Origin: CAZBWP01 sp964630265
GTDB taxonomy: Bacteria; Pseudomonadota; Alphaproteobacteria; Rhodospirillales; Defluviicoccaceae
DNA: 34,720 nt
Assembly: GCA_964630265.1 (NCBI GenBank)
Contig: CAZVRW010000031.1
Location: 1 to 34,720, forward strand
Direction of reading: 5' to 3'
Under the pieces are notes generated by a model, which searched no databases, was not told where the DNA came from, and saw only the letters and a list, made by a program, of their open reading frames with translations. Made by a program: the position numbers and the translations under genes. Below, one piece after another: positions 17,540 through 25,451 of this stretch (the first letter of the stretch is position 1; each line of letters starts with the position of its first letter).

Positions 17540-18250
17540 ATGCGAATCCTGGCGATCGATGTCGGCGGCTCCGCCGTCAAGGTCCGGCTTGACGGCGAAG
17601 AAGCCATCCGGCGCATTCCGTCGGGGCCGCGACTGACGCCCACGGCGATGATCGCCGCCATCCGAAACGTCCTGGACGAACCAGGGTGGGGCGAGCCAGA
17701 ATGGGGCGAGAGGGGGTGGGGCGAGCCGCGATGGGACGCCGTCTCGCTCGGCTATCCGGGCACGGTGCGCGACGGCCGGCCGGCGTGCGAACCGCACAAT
17801 CTGGGCTCGGGATGGGTGGGCTTCGACTTCCGCGCCGCCTTCGGACGCCCGGTCCGCATCGTCAACGATGCCGCGATGCAGGCGATCGGCAGCTACGCGG
17901 GCGGCCGCATGCTGTTTCTCGGTCTCGGCACCGGCCTCGGCTCGGCGATGGTGGTGCACGGCGCCGTGGTGCCGATGGAACTGTCCCGCCTGCCTTATCG
18001 AGACGGGGGCTGCTTCGGCGATTTCCTCGGCAAGCGCGGCCTCGATCGCCTCGGCCGCGACGCCTGGCAAGCCGAGGTGGCGGCGGCGGTGACGCTGCTG
18101 CGCGAAGCACTGGTCGCCGACTACGTGGTGCTCGGTGGCGGCAACGTCGCCCGGTTGACGCGGATGCCGGCGCACGCCCGGCCGGGCCATAACGCCAACG
18201 CGTTCGAGGGCGCCTTGCGGCTGTGGCGCGATCCGGAGATCCGGCTGTAG
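17540..18250 (+). CDS. ROK-family kinase, probable polyphosphate glucokinase-like
   Basis: 236 residues. The N terminus has the phosphate-binding loop IDVGGSAVKV, then LGYPGTVRDG, a VIND-type segment (IVNDAAMQ, with D110 as the likely catalytic base), LFLGLGTGLGSAMV, and a C-terminal VVLGGGNVARL glycine-rich motif. The size and the PYRDGGCFGDFLGKRGL region resemble polyphosphate or ATP-dependent glucokinases of the ROK family; the zinc-binding cysteine motif of ROK repressors is absent. Residues 49-63 are a short repeat (GWGEP EWGER GWGEP) not expected in the family. Sugar substrate and phosphate donor cannot be determined from sequence alone. Confidence 0.82.
   Translation: MRILAIDVGGSAVKVRLDGEEAIRRIPSGPRLTPTAMIAAIRNVLDEPGWGEPEWGERGWGEPRWDAVSLGYPGTVRDGRPACEPHNLGSGWVGFDFRAAFGRPVRIVNDAAMQAIGSYAGGRMLFLGLGTGLGSAMVVHGAVVPMELSRLPYRDGGCFGDFLGKRGLDRLGRDAWQAEVAAAVTLLREALVADYVVLGGGNVARLTRMPAHARPGHNANAFEGALRLWRDPEIRL
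17684..17728 (+). repeat. In-frame 15-bp tandem repeat inside the ROK kinase
   Basis: Three 15-base units (17684-17698, 17699-17713, 17714-17728) encode GWGEP, EWGER and GWGEP, followed by a diverged RWDAV. Each unit shares TGGGGCGAG. The multiple-of-three period keeps the gene open. Confidence 0.85.
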
Positions 18251-18326
18251 GCTGGGTTGGCCCACCCGACGGCGTGCATCGCCGCCCCTTGTGCCGGCCG
18301 CAGGCGCGCGGCTACACTCCCGCGCG

Positions 18327-18596
18327 ATGAGATGGCTCGCGATCCTGACCGCCCTGCCGGTGCTGGCGCTGACCGGCTGCGTGACTCCCGAAAAGCTAGA
18401 CGGAACGCCGCAAGGCGTCTGGGTGCAGGTGCCGGTGGTCAACGTGCAGAGCCCGGAGTCGGTGGCGCAGAAGCATTGCGACCGCTACGGCAAGACCGCC
18501 GTGCTAAACGCCAAGCTGACCGGCAACCGCGCCGACTGGCGCGACATCACCAAGCGCAGCAACTTCACGCCGATCTATTATTACGACTGTCAGTAG
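18327..18596 (+). CDS. Small lipoprotein, unknown function
   Basis: 89 residues. The N terminus MRWLAILTALPVLALTGC is a lipoprotein signal with lipobox LTGC. The mature part of about 70 residues has a single further pair of cysteines (KHCDRYGK and the penultimate C) that could form a disulfide, and ends in TPIYYYDCQ. The ATG at 18327 is chosen because it starts directly at the signal peptide. It converges on metZ with a 23-base gap containing short direct repeats (CGACTGTCAGT twice, AGTAGCCCGAC twice). Family not recognised. Confidence 0.8.
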   Translation: MRWLAILTALPVLALTGCVTPEKLDGTPQGVWVQVPVVNVQSPESVAQKHCDRYGKTAVLNAKLTGNRADWRDITKRSNFTPIYYYDCQ

Positions 18597-18619
18597 CCCG
18601 ACTGTCAGTCGGCCGACCC

Positions 18620-19828
18620 TTAGTAGCCCGACGTGGCGAGGGCGCGGGCAAGATCCTCGCGCAGGTCCTCCGGGTCCTCCAGCCCCACCGACAGCCGCAC
18701 CAGACCGTCGCTGATGCCGAGCGTCGCCCGCACGTCCGCGCCAATCCGCTGATGCGTGGTCGTCGCCGGGTGGGTGATCAGGCTCTTGGCGTCGCCCAGG
18801 TTGTTGGAAATGTCGATGGTCGAAAGGGCGTTCAGGAAGCGGAAGGCGCCGTCGCGTCCGCCCGGCACCTCGAAGGCGATGATGGTGCCGCCGGCGCTCA
18901 TCTGCCGCGCCGCCAGCGCGTGCTGCGGGTGGCTCTCCAGCCCCGGATAGAGGACACGGCCGAGCCGCCCCTCGGCCTCCAGCCAACGTGCCAGCGCCGC
19001 CGCCGACGCGCACTGGCGCTCGACCCGGATCGCCAGGGTCTCAAGCCCCTTGAGCAGGGTCCAGGCATTGAACGGGCTCAACGCCGGACCGGTATGGCGG
19101 AGGAAGGGCACCAGCTTGTTGTCTTCCCAATCGGCGTCGTTGGTGAGCACCGCCCCCCCGAGACAACGCCCCTGGCCGTCGATGTGCTTGGTCGCCGAGT
19201 AGACGACGATGTCGGCGCCGAGCGCCAGCGGGCGTTGCAACAGCGGCGTGGCGAAGACGTTGTCGACAATCACCCGGGCACCGGCGGCATGGGCCAGCGC
19301 GACAACCGCCGGCAGATCGATGACTTCGAGGGTCGGGTTCGACGGAGACTCCAGAAACACCGCCCGGGTCGGGCGCCCCAGCGCGGCCGCCCAGGCGGCG
19401 GGGTCGGTGCCGTCCACGAAGACGACGTCGATGCCCCAACGCGGCAGGATCTCGGCGCAGATGAAGTGGCAGGAGCCGAACAGGGCGCGGGACGCGACCA
19501 GCCGGTCGCCCGTGTCCAGCGCGCAGGCCAGAGCGGCGAACACCGCGGCCATGCCCGAGGCGGTGCCGCGGCAGCCGGCGGCCCCCTCGATCTGCGCCAA
19601 GCGAGATTCGAACATGGTGAGCGTCGGGTTGGCATAGCGCGAATAGACGAAGCGCTCCTTGCCGCCGTTGAACGCCGCTTCCGCCTCCTGCGCCGTCGCA
19701 TAGACGTAGCCGGAGGTCAGGAACAGCGCTTCCGACGTCTCGTCGAAGCCGGAGCGGCGGGTGCCGCCACGCACCAGACGCGTCGCCGGCCGCCAGGAGG
19801 GGTCGCGGTCGCTGAGGTCTCGGGGCAT
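18620..19828 (-). CDS. metZ: O-succinylhomoserine sulfhydrylase
   Basis: 402 residues, normal for the Cys/Met-metabolism PLP enzyme family. MetZ converts O-succinylhomoserine plus sulfide to homocysteine, the substrate of MetH. Visible motifs are FVYSRYANPTLTMFESRLA, EGAAGCRGTASGMAAV, FLESPSNPTLEVIDL, VIVDNVFATPLLQRPL and the PLP lysine K214 in SATKHIDGQGR, with LVRLSVGLEDPEDL near the end. Sequence details favour MetZ over cystathionine gamma-synthase or MetY, but specificity among these is hard to fix. GAGAGGA lies about 10 bases before the ATG. It is preceded by a SAM-II riboswitch, which supports the methionine role and means expression should fall when S-adenosylmethionine is high. Confidence 0.92.
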   Translation of the reverse strand: MPRDLSDRDPSWRPATRLVRGGTRRSGFDETSEALFLTSGYVYATAQEAEAAFNGGKERFVYSRYANPTLTMFESRLAQIEGAAGCRGTASGMAAVFAALACALDTGDRLVASRALFGSCHFICAEILPRWGIDVVFVDGTDPAAWAAALGRPTRAVFLESPSNPTLEVIDLPAVVALAHAAGARVIVDNVFATPLLQRPLALGADIVVYSATKHIDGQGRCLGGAVLTNDADWEDNKLVPFLRHTGPALSPFNAWTLLKGLETLAIRVERQCASAAALARWLEAEGRLGRVLYPGLESHPQHALAARQMSAGGTIIAFEVPGGRDGAFRFLNALSTIDISNNLGDAKSLITHPATTTHQRIGADVRATLGISDGLVRLSVGLEDPEDLREDLARALATSGY

Positions 19829-19903
19829 TTGTCGTCGTCCTCTCGCCGTGATCGCATGCGATCCATGGCCGACCGGCAGGGGTCGCGGCTCGGCGAGCGT
19901 TGA

Positions 19904-19957
19904 CCTTTTAGCGGGTTGTTTAACGTGGCCGCAATCCGGTCGGACAAATCACCACGG
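19904..19957 (-). ncRNA. SAM-II riboswitch
   Basis: On the minus strand this 54-base element carries the SAM-II signature: CGTGGTGATTTG, then CCGACCGG, TTGCGGCCACG, TTAAAC and finally CGCTAAAAGG. The CGTGG at 19952-19956 pairs with CCACG at 19924-19928 to form P1, and the 3' GCTAAAAGG is in place for the pseudoknot. It binds S-adenosylmethionine and lies 75 bases before the metZ start, consistent with translational or transcriptional repression of metZ. Confidence 0.95.
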
Positions 19958-19965
19958 TGCGTCCG

Positions 19966-19992
19966 ATTATCCGCGTGTCCGGCCCCTGTCAA
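19966..19992 (-). promoter_or_regulatory. Sigma-70-type promoter of metZ
   Basis: Minus strand: TTGACA (19992-19987), 15-base spacer, GATAAT (19971-19966). Transcription would begin about 19959, just before the riboswitch helix. The -35 box overlaps the stop codon of the sodium channel gene. Confidence 0.7.
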
Positions 19993-20867
19993 GGGCGCCG
20001 ATCCTTGAGGGCGGCGACCTCGGCCCGGAGCGCCCGGATCTCGCTGAGGATGGTGGCGCGCTCCTCCTCGGCGGCGGCGGCGGTGGCCGAACGGTCGGCG
20101 TCCTGGTCGGCGGTGTGCTGGCTCTGCATAGCGTCGACGATGATGCCGATGAACAGGTTCAACACGGTGAACGAGGTGAGCAGGATGAAGGGGAGAAAGA
20201 ATGCCCAGGCCAGCGGATAGACCTCCATCACCGGCCGCACGATGCCCATGGACCAACTCTCCAGGGTCATCACCTGGAACAGCGTATAAGCGGAGTCGCC
20301 GACGGTGCCGAACCAATCGGGAAAGCTGGCGGCGAACAGCTTCGTCGCCATCACCGAGAAGACGTAGAAAACCAGCGTCAACAGGGCGACGATCGAGCCC
20401 ATGCCGGGGATCGCATGCAGCAACGCGCTGACCACCCGGCGCATGGACGGCACCGCCGAGACCAGCCGCAGCACCCGCAGGATGCGCATCGCCCGCAACA
20501 CCGAGAGGTTGCCGGTCGCCGGCATCAGGGCGATGCCGACGACGAGGAAATCGAAGACGTTCCAGGGATCGCGATGAAACCGGGAGCGGTAGACGGCGAT
20601 CTTGGCCAACAGTTCCATGACAAAGACCGACAGGATCAGGCGGTCGAGGGTGACGAGCACATCGCCGGCCAGTGCCATGGCGGTCTTGCTAGTCTCCAGG
20701 CCCAAAGTGACCGCATTGATGGCGATCAGGATGGTGATCGCCCGCTGAAACCGCCGGGATTCCAGGACGCCCTGCAGCCGGCCGCGCCAGCCCGTGTGCC
20801 GCGGCGGGATCTGCCGCAACTCCGATGCCGGATCGACGCTGCTATCCGATAGCTCCTTCAACTTCAC
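19989..20867 (-). CDS. Bacterial voltage-gated sodium channel (NaChBac/NavAb type)
   Basis: 292 residues with six membrane helices in one domain, assembling as a tetramer. The S4 voltage sensor is seen in LSVLRAMRILRVLRLVSAVP with arginines at about 125, 128, 131 and 134. The pore has the selectivity filter TLESWSM (201-207), the signature of sodium-selective bacterial channels, and S6 around FTVLNLFIGIIVDAMQ. A C-terminal coiled-coil (about 265-289) fits the tetramerisation bundle of the family. The basic N-terminal region (MKLKELSDSS) is unusual in length but not abnormal. It follows telA on the same strand after a 158-base gap. Confidence 0.95.
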   Translation of the reverse strand: MKLKELSDSSVDPASELRQIPPRHTGWRGRLQGVLESRRFQRAITILIAINAVTLGLETSKTAMALAGDVLVTLDRLILSVFVMELLAKIAVYRSRFHRDPWNVFDFLVVGIALMPATGNLSVLRAMRILRVLRLVSAVPSMRRVVSALLHAIPGMGSIVALLTLVFYVFSVMATKLFAASFPDWFGTVGDSAYTLFQVMTLESWSMGIVRPVMEVYPLAWAFFLPFILLTSFTVLNLFIGIIVDAMQSQHTADQDADRSATAAAAEEERATILSEIRALRAEVAALKDRRP

Positions 20868-20947
20868 CGCTCGCGCCCCCGACCGCTCCTGCCGCGCGAT
20901 GAGGTGGTCGAAGTGCGTCCCGGGTCAAGTCCCCATGCACGGCACGG

Positions 20948-20974
20948 GCACCGCGGCGCCGGGTGCCGCGGTGC
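20948..20974. repeat. Perfect 10-bp hairpin between telA and the sodium channel gene
   Basis: GCACCGCGGC (20948-20957) and GCCGCGGTGC (20965-20974) around a 7-base loop, in the gap 20868-21025. No T-run follows on the minus strand, so it may attenuate, stabilise mRNA or do nothing. Confidence 0.6.
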
Positions 20975-21025
20975 GTCGTTCGCTGGCGACGGGCCGTGGC
21001 CGGCGGCCGAGGCTTCGCTGCCCTC

Positions 21026-22171
21026 TCACGGCGCCGGTTGCTGGACGGGGCGATCGGGCATCTTGGCGGCGGCCAGGGTCTTTCGCAGTTCGGCCTCACA
21101 GGTCTTGAGTTCGGCCTCGGCGGCGGCGCGCTGGCGCTTGCCCTCGTCGGCGATCTGCAGGCTCTCCTCGATGGTCTCGATCAGTGTCTGGTTCGCCTTC
21201 TTGACGGTCTCGATGTCGAAGACTCCGCGCTCGATCTGCTCGCGCACCTCCTTGTTGGCTTCCTTCAGGTTGGCGGCATTGGCGGCGAGCAGGTCGTTGG
21301 TCAGGTCCGTCGCCTGCTTCAACGTCGCGCCGGCCTCGCGCGAACGATAGATGGTCACGCCCTGGGCCAGTTGGGTGCGCCACAGCGGAATGGTGTTGAC
21401 CATGGTCGAGGTAATCTTGTTGACCAGCCCCTTGTCGTTCTCCTGAACGAGGCGGATGCTGGGCAAGCTCTGCATCGTCACCTGGCGTGTCAACTTGAGG
21501 TCGTGGACCCGCCGTTCCAGGTCATCGCGAGCGGCGCGAACATCGCGCAGGCCCTGCGCCTTGAGCACGTCTTCCGTTTCCGTGACCTCTTTTTCCATCG
21601 CAGGGATCACGTCCTCGTCGATCTCGCGCAGCTTCTCCTCCCCGGCCGCGATGTAGACGGCGAGGGTGTGGAAGTATTCGAGGTTGGAATCGTACAAGCG
21701 ATCGAGCGACTTGATGTCCATGAGCAGCTGCGTCTTGTGGTCGTCGAGGCGGTTGCTGATGGAGTCGATCTGCTTGCGCACTTCCTCATAGCGCTGCAGG
21801 AACTTGACGACGGGCTTGGCGGCGCCGAACAGCCGGCCGAAGAACCCCGGTTCCTTCAGATCATCGACGTTGAAGCCCCGCAACGACGCCACCATGTCGC
21901 TCAGCGCCGAGCCGGCCGGTCCCGTGTCCTTGCTGCGCACCCCCTCCAGCATTTGGTCGGAGATCGCCGTCAACTGCTCCTGCGCCTTGGTGCCGAAGAA
22001 CAGGATGGAGTTGGTGTCCTTGATGTCGATTTCGGTCATCGCCCGTTCGATGAGTTGGCGGCGCTCGCCCTCGGCCTCGGCATAAGGCACGAAATCGGGG
22101 GCGATCGCCTCCTGGACGAGCGCGTTCGCCTCCGCGAGCGTGACGAGGGGCTGCCGGTTGCTGCTTTCCAT
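21026..22171 (-). CDS. telA: Toxic anion resistance protein (TelA/KlaA family)
   Basis: 381 residues, largely helical and soluble, matching the TelA/YaaN family associated with tellurite and other envelope-stress resistance. Recognisable parts are SILFFGTKAQEQLTAISDQM, GFFGRLFGAAKPVVKFLQRY, LLMDIKSLDRLYDSN, MQSLPSIRLVQENDKGLVNK and a long coiled C-terminal half ending in a proline-rich tail. It starts 19 bases after the xpaC stop and is probably co-transcribed with it. TelA and XpaC homologues pair in many bacteria. The molecular mechanism of the family is not established to my knowledge. Confidence 0.9.
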   Translation of the reverse strand: MESSNRQPLVTLAEANALVQEAIAPDFVPYAEAEGERRQLIERAMTEIDIKDTNSILFFGTKAQEQLTAISDQMLEGVRSKDTGPAGSALSDMVASLRGFNVDDLKEPGFFGRLFGAAKPVVKFLQRYEEVRKQIDSISNRLDDHKTQLLMDIKSLDRLYDSNLEYFHTLAVYIAAGEEKLREIDEDVIPAMEKEVTETEDVLKAQGLRDVRAARDDLERRVHDLKLTRQVTMQSLPSIRLVQENDKGLVNKITSTMVNTIPLWRTQLAQGVTIYRSREAGATLKQATDLTNDLLAANAANLKEANKEVREQIERGVFDIETVKKANQTLIETIEESLQIADEGKRQRAAAEAELKTCEAELRKTLAAAKMPDRPVQQPAP

Positions 22172-22190
22172 GGTTTTGCTCTCCGTTCGA

Positions 22191-23015
22191 TTAAAGCACG
22201 CCCTCGCGCCGCAGACGCTCGGACAACACCTCGATGCGCACGTCGAGGTCGAGGTGATCGTTCTGCAACAGCTTCTCGTGCTGCTCGGCGGAGACGTTTT
22301 CCATATCCACGAGCAGGGTTCGGTAGCGTTGCTCCATTTCCGCGGTGTGCACGTCGGCCTGGGTTCGCGCGTACTGGTTGGTCACCGTCTCGATGCCGCC
22401 GAGATAGATGTTGAGGAAGCGGCGGGCGCGGCGGAGGTCGCGGGGATCTTCCTCGATCTGCTGGAGGATCTTGCGGGTCCAGCCGACGATACTGGCGAGG
22501 CGCTGCTGGAATTCGGTGGAGCGGATGCCCCGGCGGGCCAAGTCGATGCGATCCAGGCGGCCATAGGCCTCGGCCAGGGCCGCCTGCAACTCGTCCCCGC
22601 TGACGCCGTGGTCGCCGGCGGGGAGCGTCCGCGCCTTGGGATCGACACCATAGGCGAGAACGACGCCGGCGGCGGCGGCGATGCCGAACACGAGGGCGAT
22701 GGGCAGGGGGTGGCCAACCGCCAGCAGCGCCGTCAGCAGGGTGGCGACGCCGACGAGGCCGGCGGCAATGCGCTTGAGTGGGCGTGGCCGACGGTGGGCG
22801 AATGGCCGCGCAAGGTAGGCCTTCTCGGCGGCGAAGCCCCGGCGCGCGATCAGCGCCGCTGCCAGAAACAGCGCATAGCAGCCGGCGTTGACCACCGCCG
22901 ACGCCACGTGGCCGGCCCAAAGCCCGGCCAGCGCCTTGAACAGCAGCGGCAGCGGCAGATAGAAGAGTAGAAAGCCGCGGATGCGGTCGAACAGCACCGC
23001 GTTCCAGTCGATCAT
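22191..23015 (-). CDS. xpaC: XpaC-like membrane protein (5-bromo-4-chloroindolyl phosphate hydrolysis family)
   Basis: About 274 residues. Two hydrophobic regions near the start (GFLLFYLPLPLLFKALAGLW, SAVVNAGCYALFLAAALIA) are followed by a third helical pair around IAAGLVGVATLLTALLAVG and a soluble helical C-terminal half with RILQQIEEDP-like and YRTLLVDMENVSAEQHEKLL segments. The start MIDWNAVLFD overlaps the stop of the 50-residue gene upstream (ATGA). The family is named from a Bacillus protein; function is not enzyme-proven. Pairing with telA suggests a common envelope-stress role. Confidence 0.82.
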   Translation of the reverse strand: MIDWNAVLFDRIRGFLLFYLPLPLLFKALAGLWAGHVASAVVNAGCYALFLAAALIARRGFAAEKAYLARPFAHRRPRPLKRIAAGLVGVATLLTALLAVGHPLPIALVFGIAAAAGVVLAYGVDPKARTLPAGDHGVSGDELQAALAEAYGRLDRIDLARRGIRSTEFQQRLASIVGWTRKILQQIEEDPRDLRRARRFLNIYLGGIETVTNQYARTQADVHTAEMEQRYRTLLVDMENVSAEQHEKLLQNDHLDLDVRIEVLSERLRREGVL

Positions 23016-23164
23016 CGGTCGCTGCCGGGCTGAAGATGCGGCGTCGTGAACGGCACGGCGCCCCCCACGGTTCCACGATCCGCGAAGAACGCTTGGCAAC
23101 TGGCGACGCCGACGGTGGCGATCAGCAGCACCGCCCCGAGCACCCGCTTGACCGTCAACGACAT
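23012..23164 (-). CDS. Small lipoprotein-like peptide, 50 residues
   Basis: MSLTVKRVLGAVLLIATVGV continues to VASC, a plausible lipoprotein signal with lipobox cysteine, leaving a mature chain of only about 28 residues that ends PHLQPGSDR. A strong GAGGGGAG site lies about 8 bases before the ATG, and the stop TGA overlaps the xpaC start. These two facts, rather than similarity, make it likely to be a real gene. Its role with xpaC and telA is unknown. Confidence 0.6.
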   Translation of the reverse strand: MSLTVKRVLGAVLLIATVGVASCQAFFADRGTVGGAVPFTTPHLQPGSDR

Positions 23165-23245
23165 TCACCGTCTCCCCTCACTGCGACCGGGTTCCGTTTC
23201 ATTGATGGACCGACGGAGACATACCACGACTGCACCGCCAACGGA

Positions 23246-23866
23246 TCATAGTATTATGAGGCGATTGGGCAGCTCGTTCTCGTCGCCCGGATGCCACGGG
23301 TGGTGCTCGGCCATGACGGCGGTGCAGGCCTCGACCGCCTTGACGACACCGTCGGCGATGCGCCCGGCGCGCACCTCGCTGGTGAATTCGTCGACGATGG
23401 TCCGCCAGACGGCGTTGTCCACGTGCTGCTGGATGCCGCGGTCGACGATGATCTCCACATAGCGCTCGGCCAGCGACACGAACAGCATCACGCCGGTGCG
23501 ATTGCGCGTGCTCGACAGGCCGAGGTCGAGAAAGCGCTGGTGGGCGTGCCGGCGCGCCCGTTGGCCCTGCACCGACCGCGGGATCAGCCGCATCTTCAGC
23601 GGCCGCCACCGGAAGGCGAGGCTGAGCGCGATGAAGGCCGCGACTTGCCCGGCATAGAAGTGGTCGATGGCGATGCCGCCGGGCCAAATCAGCAGTGCCA
23701 GGCCCGAGAGCACGAACACCACTGCCGCCGCGATCAGCGTCGGAATATAGAAGTAGTCGTCGCTCTCGCCGGCGATCACGGCAACGAACTCGCCGGTGGT
23801 CTTGGTCTCCGCGTCCTCGACCGCCCGTTCGATTTTCATCCGGTCGGCTTCGTTCAAGAATGCCAT
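23246..23866 (-). CDS. TPM-domain membrane protein
   Basis: 206 residues. The N-terminal soluble part (ERAVEDAETKTTGEFVAVIA, with AGESDDYFY) begins a TPM domain. Two membrane helices follow (IPTLIAAAVVFVLSGLALLI and YAGQVAAFIALSLAFRW), and the domain resumes with STRNRTGVMLFVSLAERYVEIIVD and VRAGRIADGVVKAVEA. The TPM (Psb32/YgcG-type) fold is found in membrane-complex repair and phosphatase-like proteins. GGGAGG precedes the start, four bases from the upstream stop, so it is co-translated with the larger TPM gene. Divergent function of the two copies is not evident from sequence. Confidence 0.85.
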   Translation of the reverse strand: MAFLNEADRMKIERAVEDAETKTTGEFVAVIAGESDDYFYIPTLIAAAVVFVLSGLALLIWPGGIAIDHFYAGQVAAFIALSLAFRWRPLKMRLIPRSVQGQRARRHAHQRFLDLGLSSTRNRTGVMLFVSLAERYVEIIVDRGIQQHVDNAVWRTIVDEFTSEVRAGRIADGVVKAVEACTAVMAEHHPWHPGDENELPNRLIIL

Positions 23867-23869
23867 GGT

Positions 23870-24814
23870 TTACCACCTCCCCGAAGCGCCGCCGCCGCCG
23901 AAGCTGCCGCCGCCCCCGCCGAAACTTCCGCCGCCGCCGCCTGAGCTCCGACTGCCGCCGGAACGCCTGCCGGCGCCGGCGCTTCGGCGCCCGATACCGC
24001 CACCCCAACTGCCGCCCCAACGACCGGGCCTGCCAAAACCGCCGCTGCGCCCGCTCGGGGTCCAGCTCCCGTCCGAGGTCCAGCCACCAGGGCCGAAACC
24101 GTCCCGAGGGCCCCGACGGTCTCGCTCATGCGCGGCGGCGTCGTCCCCCTCGGCCCGGTACCTGTTCCTCATGATTACGACGACGACGACGGCGGCGATG
24201 ATGAAGAACCAGAGAGTGGACGGATCGAAGGCCGGCGCCGGTTTCGCGTCCCGGGTCGGGCGCGGCGCCATGCTGCCGGCAGGCCCCGACTCGGCCGCGG
24301 TCGATGTGGCCTCCCCCTGCAGCGCGCGGAGGATAGCGTCGGTGGCGGCGGTGATGCCTTGGCCGAAACGGCCGTCGCGGAAGGCGGGGAGGATGATGTT
24401 CTCGATGATCAGCTTGCTCTGGGCGTCGGTCAGCTCCGGCTCCAGGCCGTAGCCCACCTCGATGCGCACCGCCCGCTCTTTCGGAGCGACGAGCAGGATG
24501 GCGCCGTTGTCCTTGCCGGCCTGACCGAGGGCCCAATGCCGGCCGAGGCGGTAGCCGAAGTCCTCGATGGTCGTCCCCTGCAGCGACGGCAGGGTGACCA
24601 CGACCACTTGGTTCGTCGTCGCCCGCTCGTGCGCCGCCAGCCGCTCGGTGAGCCGCTGCTCTTCGGCCGGCGTCAGCAGCCCCGCGCCGTCCACCACCCG
24701 CCCGGTGAGCGCGGGAAACCTGAGCTCCACCGCCGACGCCACCCCACCGGTCAGCGTCGCCAGCGCCACGGCAACCGCGAAAATCAGCGCCCAGGCTGCT
24801 GCGCGGGCCGGCAT
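23870..24814 (-). CDS. Secreted/membrane TPM-domain protein with glycine-rich tail (YgcG family)
   Basis: 314 residues. A signal peptide (ALIFAVAVALATLTGGVASA) is followed by the TPM domain: LTGRVVDGAGLLTPAEEQRL, TNQVVVVTLPSLQGTTIEDF, GYRLGRHWALGQAGKDNGAI, LLVAPKERAVRIEVGYGLEP and a C-terminal helix. A spacer precedes a membrane helix (LWFFIIAAVVVVVIM), and the chain ends in Arg/Gly and poly-Gly with GGGGASGRW, as in the family. It begins 11 bases after the lemA stop. LemA and YgcG genes are adjacent in many bacteria, and a joint role in envelope maintenance is inferred. The start is chosen at MPARAAAW directly before the signal. Confidence 0.9.
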   Translation of the reverse strand: MPARAAAWALIFAVAVALATLTGGVASAVELRFPALTGRVVDGAGLLTPAEEQRLTERLAAHERATTNQVVVVTLPSLQGTTIEDFGYRLGRHWALGQAGKDNGAILLVAPKERAVRIEVGYGLEPELTDAQSKLIIENIILPAFRDGRFGQGITAATDAILRALQGEATSTAAESGPAGSMAPRPTRDAKPAPAFDPSTLWFFIIAAVVVVVIMRNRYRAEGDDAAAHERDRRGPRDGFGPGGWTSDGSWTPSGRSGGFGRPGRWGGSWGGGIGRRSAGAGRRSGGSRSSGGGGGSFGGGGGSFGGGGASGRW

Positions 24815-24824
24815 GGATAGAATC

Positions 24825-25451
24825 CTACCGCCCCTCGAACTTGACGTCGGGCGCCTTTCGCGCCGCCTCCGAGATGCTGAAGGCCTGCATCGGTTCGGCG
24901 TCATAGTAGAGCAGCACCTTCCAGATGCGGCCGGGGAAGGTGCGCAACTCGGTATTGTAGCTGCGGACCGCCCCGATGTAGTCGCGCCGCGCAATGGCGA
25001 TGCGGTTCTCGGTGCCTTCCAGTTGCGCCTGCAGGGCGAGGAAATTCTGGTTCGACTTCAGCTCCGGATAGCGCTCGACGACGACGAGCAGGCGCGACAG
25101 CGCCGCGCTCAGCGCCGCCTGTTCCTGCTCGAACGCCTTGAACGCCGCTTCGTTGGTGAGGATGTCCGGCGGCGGGTCTGACCCGGCGACGCGGCTGCGC
25201 GCGGCGATCACCGCTTCCAGGGTGTCGCGCTCGAACTGCGCCGCCGCTTTCACGGTCTCCACCAGGTTCGGGATCAGGTCGGCGCGGCGTTGATACTGGT
25301 TCAGCACCTGCGACCACTCGGCCTTGGCCTTCTCGTCCAGGGACGGGATCTCGTTGACGCCGCAGGCGCCGGCCGGCAACGCCAGCAGCAGTACCAGAAC
25401 GATCCGCAGCAGCGGATCGCCCGCCAGCCGTTTCAGATATGTTCGCATCAT
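24825..25451 (-). CDS. lemA: LemA family protein
   Basis: 208 residues, usual for LemA. The N terminus (LLRIVLVLLLALPAGACG) is a hydrophobic anchor that may act as a lipoprotein signal at GAC. The family core is clear: EWSQVLNQYQRRADLIPNLV, ETVKAAAQFERDTLEAVI, LSRLLVVVERYPELKSNQNF, LQAQLEGTENRIAIARRDY and YNTELRTFPGRIW. LemA proteins are membrane-anchored helical bundles with unknown mechanism. It starts the minus-strand series. Two adjacent ATGs are available (25451, 25448); AGGAG lies 11 bases upstream. The divergent XRE gene begins 256 bases away across the palindrome region. Confidence 0.92.
   Translation of the reverse strand: MMRTYLKRLAGDPLLRIVLVLLLALPAGACGVNEIPSLDEKAKAEWSQVLNQYQRRADLIPNLVETVKAAAQFERDTLEAVIAARSRVAGSDPPPDILTNEAAFKAFEQEQAALSAALSRLLVVVERYPELKSNQNFLALQAQLEGTENRIAIARRDYIGAVRSYNTELRTFPGRIWKVLLYYDAEPMQAFSISEAARKAPDVKFEGR

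Noticed and set aside
20948..20974. An intrinsic terminator between telA and the sodium channel gene
   Set aside because: The hairpin is perfect but no T-run follows on the minus strand.
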